Shown in pieces: positions 1-5,709 of a DNA stretch of 5,888 nt. Both the position numbers and the translations under genes were made by a program. The stretch is from NCBI GenBank assembly GCA_964521525.1, contig CAZFTD010000195.1, positions 1 to 5,888 of the forward strand. Direction: 5' to 3'. Each line of letters begins with the position of its first letter. Position 1 is the first letter of the stretch. Source of the stretch: CALEUX01 sp964521525. GTDB lineage: Bacteria > Bacteroidota > Bacteroidia > Bacteroidales > Marinilabiliaceae. The notes under the pieces were generated by a model. It did no database searches. It saw only the letters and a program-made list of their open reading frames with translations, and was not told the DNA's origin.

Positions 1-1413
1 GCGCATCAGTGTAAGAACAGCCTTATCTTTATGATGGGTAATGAGCTCACCGCGACGGGCCAGACGTTTGGTATAAATGGTATGAGGCTCAAAATACTTA
101 TTGGTTAAAAAAGAGATAGTTGAAACGGTAATAAGCGGGATAAAAAGCTCGTAACCATTGGTAATTTCGGCAATAAGAAAGATGGCTGTTAGCGGCGCAT
201 GCATCACACCGGCCATTAATGCAGCCATGCCCACCAGCGTAAAATGCGACAGTGGCAAATCGATAAACCCGAAACTGTTAAGCAGTCGGGCCAAAAAATA
301 ACCTGTTACCCCGCCCATAAACAATGTAGGGGCAAAAATACCACCAACACCACCGCTTCCATTGGTGGCTGTTGATGCAACAACCTTAAAACCAATTATC
401 AGCGCCAAAAAAAGCAGAACTACCAGATCGCTGTCGCGATAGGCATAAAACACGCTGTTTTGCACCACAGCATAATGATTTCCCGAAAGCAGGGCAATTA
501 TGGTATCGTATCCTTCGCCATATAGCGGTGGAAAAATAAAAATGAGTACACTCAAAATCAATCCTCCTCCGGCCCATTTAATATAGGGATTCTTTATGAG
601 CGCTATTTTCTTCTCAAGATACAAGGTACTCCAGGTCATGTGCAGTGAAACCAATCCGCCCACAATTCCCAAAATCACATAAAATGGTAAATTTTCCAAT
701 TGAAACGGTGCCTCCAGATGAAATGTAAATTCAGCACCTTCGCCTAAAAAGAAATAGGCTATGGAAGCGGCCGAAACGGCGGCCAGCAATAAAGGCACAA
801 TGGATACCAACGTTAAATCGAGCATCAGCACTTCCAGCGTAAACATAAGCCCGGCCATGGGCGCTTTAAAAATACCTGCTATGGCTCCGGCAGCACCGCA
901 CCCTATGAGCAAAGTAATGGTTTTGTAGTTTAAATGAAAAAACCGCCCCAGCGATGAACCAATGGAAGCTCCGGTAAGCACAATAGGCGCCTCGGCTCCA
1001 ACCGACCCGCCAAAACCAATAGTAAAAGTACTGGCAATGATGGAAGTAAAAGAGTTATGTGTTTTGAGGTTGCTCCCCTTTTTGGAAATGGCATACAATA
1101 TTTTGGTAACACCATGACTGATATCGTCTTTCACAATAAACCTGACAAAAAGCATGGTTATGAATATCCCTGCCATGGGGTAAAGCAGGTATAAATAGTT
1201 CCAATCGGTTAAATCGAACCCTTCGGTTAAAAACCGGTGCAAAAAGTGTATGGAGTTTTTTAGAATGACCGCCGCCAGTCCGCTAAAAATACCCACCACC
1301 ACACTTAATATCAAAACAAAATTACGATGTGGAATATTCCGCACCCGCCAAACAATCAGGTTTCCCAACCATTTTGAAATTAAATCACCGAAGGACATTT
1401 TCACACTTAACAT
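1..1413 (-). CDS. CLC-family chloride channel/transporter, N-terminal 471 residues (3' end outside window)
   Basis: Integral inner-membrane CLC protein that moves chloride or a related anion, either passively or in exchange for protons. The reading frame is open from ATG at 1413 to the window edge, giving 471 residues with many hydrophobic helices. Family motifs seen: DISHG (Ser99, the likely anion-coordinating serine of the GSGIP loop), GSVGAEAP (Glu141, the gating glutamate), FTLEV (191-195), GGIFAP (357-362), and Tyr447 in HTIYTKR near the expected conserved tyrosine. By-eye alignment to E. coli ClC puts Val195 where the intracellular proton glutamate would be. The protein is still open after the membrane domain (RRGELITHHKDKAVLTLM), so a C-terminal CBS pair is likely but not visible. 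A second ATG at 1398 would give a protein 5 residues shorter. Neither start has a Shine-Dalgarno sequence, and an in-frame stop lies about 40 bp upstream. Family assignment is secure; channel versus antiporter is not. Confidence 0.95.
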   Translation of the reverse strand, partial: MLSVKMSFGDLISKWLGNLIVWRVRNIPHRNFVLILSVVVGIFSGLAAVILKNSIHFLHRFLTEGFDLTDWNYLYLLYPMAGIFITMLFVRFIVKDDISHGVTKILYAISKKGSNLKTHNSFTSIIASTFTIGFGGSVGAEAPIVLTGASIGSSLGRFFHLNYKTITLLIGCGAAGAIAGIFKAPMAGLMFTLEVLMLDLTLVSIVPLLLAAVSAASIAYFFLGEGAEFTFHLEAPFQLENLPFYVILGIVGGLVSLHMTWSTLYLEKKIALIKNPYIKWAGGGLILSVLIFIFPPLYGEGYDTIIALLSGNHYAVVQNSVFYAYRDSDLVVLLFLALIIGFKVVASTATNGSGGVGGIFAPTLFMGGVTGYFLARLLNSFGFIDLPLSHFTLVGMAALMAGVMHAPLTAIFLIAEITNGYELFIPLITVSTISFLTNKYFEPHTIYTKRLARRGELITHHKDKAVLTLMR

Positions 1414-1591
1414 TTTAGGGGGATGCGAAGTTAAGACGAAATATTATTTATTCAAACCATTGTAATGGTAAAACGGCCGAAGATTATTTACACAATGGTC
1501 TGTTTCTCGCAGATTTTTGCAAAGGAGTTGGCAAGAATCGGTACCTGTGAGACAGAATAAGGAAAATCTAAATGGTAGAAAACAAACAATT
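1414..1591. other. Gene-free leader upstream of the CLC gene
   Basis: About 180 bp between the CLC start and the MITE. No reading frame of coding character is seen on either strand. It should carry the CLC promoter, but I find no convincing Bacteroidota -7 (TAnnTTTG) and -33 (TTG) pair on the minus strand. It includes the short dispersed repeat listed at 1501-1521. Confidence 0.6.
1501..1521. repeat. Dispersed CGCAGATTTT-type repeat, copy 1
   Basis: A 21-bp stretch beginning TGTTTCTCGCAG matches 20 of 21 positions at 5300-5320 in the same orientation. The second site is a longer cluster of the same unit. This copy sits in the leader of the CLC gene. It is a short intergenic repeat with no visible coding or transposase association here. 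Confidence 0.6.
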
Positions 1592-1600
1592 ATTTCAAAT
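1592..1600. repeat. Left 9-bp target site duplication of the MITE
   Basis: ATTTCAAAT here is repeated exactly and in the same orientation at 1816-1824, directly outside both terminal inverted repeats. A direct repeat placed so precisely is the signature of transposition. The sequence is also nearly its own reverse complement. Confidence 0.8.
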
Positions 1601-1815
1601 CACTACTGTCCGATAAATTTTCGGATAAGATGCTATAATACCGACTAATTGTGGTGTCCCTACAGGACACTGAAAATTAGGGTCGATTCATCTTTACCGT
1701 TATTCTGTGCCTAACGGCACAGTCCCGTTAGGGACTAAAGATGGGTAAAACACTTAATTGAGGATTGATTTATTGTCCCGTTAGGGACAAAACAACTTTT
1801 TACCGGATAGTAGTG
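1601..1815. mobile_element. 215-bp non-autonomous transposable element (MITE)
   Basis: The ends are 17-bp terminal inverted repeats: CACTACTGTCCGATAAA at 1601-1617 and, on the other strand, CACTACTATCCGGTAAA at 1799-1815 (15 of 17 match). They are flanked by an exact 9-bp direct duplication, ATTTCAAAT. There is no coding frame inside, so it must be moved in trans by a full-length element. A 9-bp duplication fits an IS4-type DDE transposase among others; that link is inference. The interior is rich in hairpins: GTGTCC/GGACAC at 1654-1670, CTGTGCC/GGCACAG at 1705-1722, and two copies of GTCCCGTTAGGGAC at 1722-1735 and 1775-1788. An outer 8-bp pairing, CATCTTTA (1689-1696) with TAAAGATG (1736-1743), encloses the middle two. 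It lies between the kinase and CLC genes. Confidence 0.8.
1654..1788. repeat. Array of four short palindromes inside the MITE
   Basis: Four hairpins: 1654-1670 (6-bp stem), 1705-1722 (7-bp stem, loop TAAC), 1722-1735 (5-bp stem, loop GTTA) and 1775-1788 (same 14 bp as the third; stem extends to 7 bp with flanking TT/AA). The second and third share base 1722, and their loops are exact complements: CCTAACGG at 1710-1717 against CCGTTAGG at 1725-1732. The layout resembles REP/BIME-like palindromic repeats carried within the element. Confidence 0.7.
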
Positions 1816-1824
1816 ATTTCAAAT
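1816..1824. repeat. Right 9-bp target site duplication of the MITE
   Basis: An exact second copy of ATTTCAAAT, starting at the base after the right inverted repeat. Together with 1592-1600 it fixes both borders of the element to the base. Confidence 0.8.
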
Positions 1825-1831
1825 ATCATCT

Positions 1832-1912
1832 TTACCAGTTACCAGTAAAGACAAATCTAAATTGTCTACTAAGTCTATTCTATCTGTCTAAAGTCTAAAC
1901 TTATATTAGTCT
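1832..1912. repeat. Degenerate short tandem repeats between the MITE and the kinase gene
   Basis: TTACCAG occurs twice in tandem at 1832-1838 and 1839-1845. GTCTAAA follows as neighbouring 7-mers from 1886 and 1893, with more scattered GTCTA copies between 1864 and 1912. The 7-bp spacing matches the clearer tract at 1952-2035, so this may be its decayed extension. No gene is seen here. Confidence 0.4.
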
Positions 1913-1951
1913 TTAATAAGACCAGAAAATAAATTTAAATTTCTTCTTTGA

Positions 1952-2035
1952 AACTATCAACTTCGAACTAACAACTTCTACCTTCAGCCTCCTGCCTTCA
2001 GCCTCTCTTCTACTTCCTCCCTGCTTTCAACTTTG
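1952..2035. repeat. Heptanucleotide repeat tract 1 (12 units) overlapping the 3' end of the kinase gene
   Basis: Cut in steps of seven from 1952, all twelve units carry CT at positions 3-4, for example AACTATC, AACTTCG, AACTAAC, GCCTTCA and TCCTCCC. On the minus strand this is a purine-rich tract with AG in each unit. It grades from AACTAAC-like units to GCCTTCA-like units. The part from 1984 to 2035 lies inside the kinase gene and includes its stop codon. The same kind of tract follows the TonB-domain gene at 5580-5705. Confidence 0.8.
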
Positions 2036-4029
2036 GTCAAACTTTGCTTTGTTGTAGTGGCCTTACTATTACTACTCTCCTTAATGCTTTCCTCAAAAAG
2101 ATGCATCTGCCCAATTTGTTCACCCATTTGCACCAGGTTGGCCGGAATGGTAACAATAAATTTCGAGCCCTGTCCGGGCTGACTTTGAATTTCGATGGCG
2201 CCCTCAAGCATGGTAACAAAATCGTGCACTAAGCATAAACCAAGTCCCTGCCCTTTTTCGTTTTTGGTGCCCCACTCCGATTTTTTCCCGGCAAAATTAA
2301 ACAGATGACTAACCTGTTCGGCATTCATACCCAGGCCATTGTCGGTTACCTCAAGACGAACATGCCCACTATTATAGCACGATGTAACTTCGATGCGGCC
2401 ATCCATATGCGTAAACTTAATGGCATTATTCACTAAGTTGCGGATTAAGGTGGCCCAGCAGTTGGGGTCGCTCTCGATAACCATACCCGCAAAACAGGGG
2501 TTGTAAGTTAATTGAATTTGTTTGGCTTTGGCAGCCTGAAGGTACACCTTCATCACTTCATTTACCAGCTGGTTAAATTCGAAGGTATCTTTTTTGGGTT
2601 TGTACAGGTTTTGGCGACTAACGCTCCAATGCAATAAATTATCGAGCAGAAACTCAACCTGCTGCGAGGCATCCGACATGGAAATAGCCAATTCCTCTGC
2701 ATCTTTTAGCTGCCTTTTGTTGAGCGATTGCACTATTAGTGTGGCCAAATTCTTTAGTGACCCCACCGGCCCTCGTAAATCGTGCGAAATAACTGAAAAA
2801 AGCCTATCCTTGGCACTATTGGCCTCTTCCATTTCCAGTTTTCTGGCAGCCAGTTTCTTTTTCTGCAGTTGCAGCTTGCGGGTAAGCCCCAGCTTTTGGC
2901 GATAACCAACCAATATAACCACCAGTAAAGCAGAAACCAGGCCCAACCCAACAATCATAAATACCATTACACGCGTTTTAGCCCGGTTAATTTCTTCTAA
3001 TTTATCCACCTCGGCTTGTTTTTGTCCCACTTCAAACTCGGTGCGCAGGTTGGCCATTTGAGTTACCACATCAATATTTATTAAACTGTCGCGTAAGGTG
3101 TAATACTCCTTTTGGTAATGGTAGGCTTTGGCGTAATCGCCAAGCTGTAAGTAAATTTGGGCCAACTGCTCGTTAATATCACGCTCTAACATTTGGTTTG
3201 AAAAGCTTTTGACCAATAATTGTGCTTTATTTACATAATCCAACGCTTTTAATGGCTGATTGGCGTTAAGTTCGTTTTTCGATAAATATAAATAATAATG
3301 GATGGCAGCCCTGTCATCTCCCATTTGTTCTAAGGCATTAACCGCATACAACAAATTGATACGGGCCGAATCGGGTTGATTCAATTCGGCTTGTATGGCC
3401 CCAATATTACCCCTGATATAAATAACAGCCACTGGAGGTTCGTTGGTATCAAAGTAGATTAAAGCTTTGTTGAAATTGATTAACGCAGAATCTAATTTTT
3501 CAAGATTAAAATAAATATTACCCAAATGGTAAAAAGAGCTTCCTATATATTGTCTTAGCGCAGGGTTATCTTTAAAAAGAAATATGGCTTTTTGTAAATA
3601 GTCAACTGCTAACGTGGGGTTTTTACTCCTATGATACGCCTGGCTTACCGCAAAGTATGACAAACCAATTTCTGTTCTATATCCATATTGTTTTGCAATA
3701 CTTAAACTCTTATGTAGATAAGAAACACTTTCATTAAATTGGGATTTAAACATTAAAGCCTGCCCCTTTTCATAAAGACCCCGATGCAAATAGAGCGGAT
3801 GGTTAATGGTTTGGGCTATATCAATTAATTTATCGGCATAAACAATACAGCTATCGGGGTTGGTTTGGTTAAGAATAATCTGGTAAAGTAAATGGCATTT
3901 TTGTTCGGCATCTAAACTTGTTTGTCGGTTAAGAACCTGCAAACAACTATCGGCAACGGCCTTGTTACGCGCCAAAGAGCTATTCCATACCATTAGTAAA
4001 ATTAAAATATGGAATAGATAGCGCAACAT
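1984..4029 (-). CDS. TPR-containing membrane sensor histidine kinase
   Basis: Sensor kinase of a two-component system: it autophosphorylates on histidine and passes phosphate to a response regulator, none of which is in this window. There are 681 residues from ATG at 4029. Domains: signal peptide or anchor (1-20), about six TPR-like helical pairs (77-318) placing a protein-binding sensor in the periplasm, coiled coil, transmembrane helix (about 354-376), second coiled coil (378-410), HisKA with SHDLRGPV (phospho-acceptor His416), then HATPase_c with N box NLVNNAIKF (531-539), G1 DNGLG (563-567) and G2 GQGLG (593-597). All catalytic motifs are intact. A frame extension to TTG at 4050 adds 7 residues but spoils the signal peptide, so ATG was preferred. 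The last 16 residues (KVESREEVEERLKAGG) are encoded by a heptanucleotide repeat and are probably not functional. There is no Shine-Dalgarno sequence. A strong hairpin lies 31 bp upstream. Confidence 0.95.
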   Translation of the reverse strand: MLRYLFHILILLMVWNSSLARNKAVADSCLQVLNRQTSLDAEQKCHLLYQIILNQTNPDSCIVYADKLIDIAQTINHPLYLHRGLYEKGQALMFKSQFNESVSYLHKSLSIAKQYGYRTEIGLSYFAVSQAYHRSKNPTLAVDYLQKAIFLFKDNPALRQYIGSSFYHLGNIYFNLEKLDSALINFNKALIYFDTNEPPVAVIYIRGNIGAIQAELNQPDSARINLLYAVNALEQMGDDRAAIHYYLYLSKNELNANQPLKALDYVNKAQLLVKSFSNQMLERDINEQLAQIYLQLGDYAKAYHYQKEYYTLRDSLINIDVVTQMANLRTEFEVGQKQAEVDKLEEINRAKTRVMVFMIVGLGLVSALLVVILVGYRQKLGLTRKLQLQKKKLAARKLEMEEANSAKDRLFSVISHDLRGPVGSLKNLATLIVQSLNKRQLKDAEELAISMSDASQQVEFLLDNLLHWSVSRQNLYKPKKDTFEFNQLVNEVMKVYLQAAKAKQIQLTYNPCFAGMVIESDPNCWATLIRNLVNNAIKFTHMDGRIEVTSCYNSGHVRLEVTDNGLGMNAEQVSHLFNFAGKKSEWGTKNEKGQGLGLCLVHDFVTMLEGAIEIQSQPGQGSKFIVTIPANLVQMGEQIGQMHLFEESIKESSNSKATTTKQSLTKVESREEVEERLKAGG

Positions 4030-4060
4030 GGATATCTGTTTATAGTTCAAATAGTTTATA

Positions 4061-4114
4061 AAATTAAAAAAATCCCGGAATAGAAATAACTAAACTCCGG
4101 GATTTTTTTAATTT
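4061..4114 (-). terminator. Strong intrinsic terminator hairpin, symmetric, after the lipoprotein gene
   Basis: A perfect 19-bp inverted repeat pairs 4061-4079 with 4096-4114, with a 16-nt loop. The GC core is TCCGGGA, continued by seven T on the 3' arm, so it can act as a rho-independent terminator in either direction. It begins 17 bp after the lipoprotein stop codon, which it serves on the minus strand. Only 31 bp separate it from the kinase ATG, leaving little room for an independent kinase promoter. Confidence 0.9.
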
Positions 4115-4131
4115 ACTTAATTTTTTATGCT

Positions 4132-4647
4132 TTAAGGCATTCTTAGATAAGGAAGTGAAGGATCCCTCAAACTGTTTTCCTCTGTTAATACTTCCTCCCC
4201 ACACTCTTTGCATCCATCAACCATTACCCGGTAAGAAACATCACCTTCTCCTTTGGTGGCGGCGCGGGCAACCCAGGTATCAGCGCTTACTTTGCGGGGC
4301 ATTTCGGCCAGCATAAACAGGTCGCCACCAACATTAACATTAGTAATTTCTTTTATGCCCGACTTTGGATCTAATTTCCATACTATTTGAACACCATAAC
4401 CTGCACGGGTTACAATGCTCTTCCCCTGCTGATTGTACAAATCGCGATAAACAATCGTCCCATTTTCGACCAATACCGTGATGGTGACCGATTTTTGGGC
4501 AGTTACATCATCCGGTAAAACCGCATCTGCGGTTAAAACATCACTTACTGCAATGGGGGGGGTAATCATTTCATTTTCAGACGTTTTTGAACATCCAAAA
4601 AACAAAACCAACAGGGCTGCGCCCATTAAAAATTTAAATTGTAACAT
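4132..4647 (-). CDS. Lipoprotein with a conserved C-terminal CKEC tail, paralog of the preceding gene
   Basis: Function not recognised. There are 171 residues. The start MLQFKFLMGAALLVLFFGC is a type II signal peptide with lipobox FFGC, so Cys19 would be lipidated and the protein exported and anchored to a membrane facing the periplasm or surface. A Thr/Pro/Val-rich linker follows (20-50). Then comes a domain (about 52-171) with strand-like alternation and spaced G/W residues (YGVQIVWKLD, DTWVARA, KGEGDVSYRV), suggesting a small beta-sandwich; that fold is inference. The tail has DGCKECGEE (Cys146, Cys149) and ends LRDPSLPYLRMP. Over an 82-residue gapless block it is 46% identical (38 of 82) to the product of the gene 37 bp upstream, and the following 25 residues match at 21. 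The two genes are probably one operon, closed by the hairpin downstream. The two tail cysteines could form a disulfide or bind metal. Confidence 0.9.
   Translation of the reverse strand: MLQFKFLMGAALLVLFFGCSKTSENEMITPPIAVSDVLTADAVLPDDVTAQKSVTITVLVENGTIVYRDLYNQQGKSIVTRAGYGVQIVWKLDPKSGIKEITNVNVGGDLFMLAEMPRKVSADTWVARAATKGEGDVSYRVMVDGCKECGEEVLTEENSLRDPSLPYLRMP
4166..4221. repeat. Near-identical 3' segment of the paralog pair, copy 1
   Basis: These 56 bp match 4719-4774 at 54 positions, in the same orientation. They encode the CKECGEEVLTEENSLR part of both proteins. Synonymous sites are almost unchanged here, while the rest of the two genes is only about 46% identical in protein, so the segment looks recently homogenised or duplicated. 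Confidence 0.85.
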
Positions 4648-4684
4648 AATTAAATATAGTTAAGGATTAGTAATATGCTAATAA

Positions 4685-5050
4685 TTAAGGTAATCGAAGA
4701 ATAGGTAGCTCAGGACCTCTCAAACTGTTTTCCTCTGTTAATACTTCCTCTCCACACTCTTTGCATCCGTCAACCTGCACGGTGTAGGCCAATTTTCCTT
4801 CACCTTTATCGGCGCCAACGGCTTCCCAATGGTCGAAGTCGATTTTATTTGGTTTTTCTTTTAAAATACCCGTATTACCACTTACGGTAATGCTGTTAAT
4901 TTCGGAAATGCGGGAGTGCCGGTCGAGTTTCCAGATTATTTTGCCGCCGTATTTCACATGCGAGGTAATGCTTTTACCGTGGTGGCCTTCATTGTCGCGG
5001 TACTCTAATGTACCATTTACCAATTTAAGGTAGATAACTGTTTTGCTCAT
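4685..5050 (-). CDS. Small protein without signal peptide, paralog of the adjacent lipoprotein
   Basis: Function not recognised. There are 121 residues from ATG at 5050. The N-terminus (MSKTVIYLKLVNGTLEYRD) begins directly in the shared domain with no signal sequence, so the protein is probably cytoplasmic unless exported by another route. It aligns without gaps to residues about 52-171 of the lipoprotein downstream: YGGKIIWKLD, DHWEAVGADKGEG, VDGCKECGEE (Cys96, Cys99, its only cysteines) and the end LRGPELPILRLP. This is the first gene of the probable two-gene operon; its stop is 37 bp before the lipoprotein start. The leader has no Shine-Dalgarno sequence (CTCTCTTCT precedes the ATG), and no clear -7/-33 promoter pair was found upstream. 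The same compartment-independent domain with a CxxC pair hints at a binding or structural role rather than a redox enzyme; this is inference. Confidence 0.85.
   Translation of the reverse strand: MSKTVIYLKLVNGTLEYRDNEGHHGKSITSHVKYGGKIIWKLDRHSRISEINSITVSGNTGILKEKPNKIDFDHWEAVGADKGEGKLAYTVQVDGCKECGEEVLTEENSLRGPELPILRLP
4719..4774. repeat. Near-identical 3' segment of the paralog pair, copy 2
   Basis: Partner of 4166-4221, with two differences in 56 bp. It codes for the C-terminal CKEC tail of the signal-less paralog. Outside this segment the two genes quickly lose nucleotide similarity on both sides. Confidence 0.85.
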
Positions 5051-5132
5051 AGAAGAGAGGTTAAGAGTTTGTGCTATTATTTAGTATTGTATGTAGCTGT
5101 CTAAATTAATAAAAAAATCTTTAGACGCAAAG

Positions 5133-5147
5133 TCCCGAGAATCGGGA
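5133..5147. repeat. Short palindrome TCCCGAGAATCGGGA
   Basis: A 6-bp stem (TCCCGA/TCGGGA) with a 3-nt loop. No T-run follows on either strand, so it is unlikely to be a terminator. It may be a small dispersed palindromic repeat. It lies about 80 bp upstream of the start of the signal-less paralog. Confidence 0.45.
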
Positions 5148-5288
5148 TTAGAAAAAAGACTTAAGAAATTAACTTTATCTTATTGATTTAAACCTAACAA
5201 AATATAGAACAGAAGGTTATGGTGCCGATAGGTATCAAAGCCGGGTGATTAATAGCATCCAAAAATACCTTTCAGAAATTAACGTAAT

Positions 5289-5344
5289 GCAGATTTTTGT
5301 GTTTCTCGCAGATTTTCGCAGAATGTTTTCGCAGACGCCGCAGA
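5289..5344. repeat. Cluster of GCAGA(TTTT) repeats, copy 2 of the dispersed repeat
   Basis: GCAGA occurs five times, at 5289, 5308, 5318, 5331 and 5340, several times as CGCAGATTTT. Segment 5300-5320 matches 1501-1521 at 20 of 21 positions. The spacing of 9 to 19 bp is irregular, so this is a degenerate repeat and not a CRISPR array. It is non-coding. Confidence 0.6.
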
Positions 5345-5531
5345 TTTTTCACTAGGAATCAGCCAGAAAATCCAACGTAACCCCACCTTTTATGTCTTAT
5401 TACAAACTTAAGTGCCTTATATGGTAAAAATACGTTAGCAAGATTAAACTCAAGCAGAAACCCTCAGCATAATCAGCGAGAAAATAAGGTTTTGTAGGTC
5501 TTTATCCTTCTCAGACGATTCAGCGAAGGGG

Positions 5532-5551
5532 TACTTTAATCTGTTAAAGTA
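5532..5551. repeat. AT-rich hairpin downstream of the TonB-domain gene
   Basis: An 8-bp stem, TACTTTAA (5532-5539) with TTAAAGTA (5544-5551), and loop TCTG. It lies about 160 bp after the TonB-domain stop codon on the minus strand. It lacks a GC core and a good T-run after the stem, so a terminator role is doubtful. Confidence 0.35.
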
Positions 5552-5579
5552 GAACTAAAAAAAGTTGATAGGCGTTAGC

Positions 5580-5705
5580 AGCTAAGAGCTAAGAGCTAAG
5601 AGCTAAGAACTAACAGCTAAAAACTAACAGCTAACAACTTCTCCCTTCTTCTGTCTCCAGTCTCCGGTTTCCGTCCCCCAGTCTTCTGCCTTCGGCCTCC
5701 GGCTT
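5580..5705. repeat. Heptanucleotide repeat tract 2 (18 units) just after the TonB-domain gene
   Basis: Cut in sevens from 5580, the tract begins with four exact AGCTAAG units, passes through AACTAAC and AGCTAAC, then drifts to AACTTCT, CCAGTCT (twice), TCGGCCT and CCGGCTT, keeping the 7-bp register for 126 bp. On the minus strand it is purine-rich and starts 4 bp after the stop codon of the TonB-domain gene. Units such as AACTAAC and AACTTCT are shared with the tract at 1952-2035, in the same orientation to the preceding gene. Confidence 0.85.
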
Positions 5706-5709
5706 TACC

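Larger units (their letters stand above)
5051..5579. other. Gene-free intergenic region with short repeats and hairpins
   Basis: About 530 bp with no supported gene on either strand; frames are short and closed by frequent stops, and no tRNA- or rRNA-like structure was seen. It holds the small hairpin at 5133-5147, the GCAGA repeat cluster at 5289-5344 and the AT-rich hairpin at 5532-5551. The promoter of the paralog operon should lie near the left end, but no clear motif was found. Confidence 0.6.

Noticed and set aside
1250..1465. 71-codon plus-strand frame over the CLC start
   Set aside because: Most of it is antisense to the CLC N-terminus; low-complexity composition and no motif or leader.
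1852..1859. TAGATTTG on the minus strand, matching the Bacteroidota -7 consensus TAnnTTTG
   Set aside because: There is no TTG at the -33 distance, and the site is about 440 bp from the CLC start with the MITE between them.
2594..2905. 103-codon plus-strand frame opposite the kinase gene
   Set aside because: It lies antisense to the HisKA and coiled-coil region of a well-supported gene and has no recognisable motif.
4030..4050. Longer kinase start at TTG 4050
   Set aside because: TTG is a weak start and adds 7 polar residues before a good signal peptide; ATG at 4029 gives the usual hydrophobic N-terminus.
5133..5147. Hairpin TCCCGA/TCGGGA as a terminator
   Set aside because: There is no T-run on either side in either direction, and no gene ends nearby; kept only as a palindrome.
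5580..5705. Possible CRISPR-like array
   Set aside because: The units are contiguous 7-mers without spacers, and there are no cas genes.
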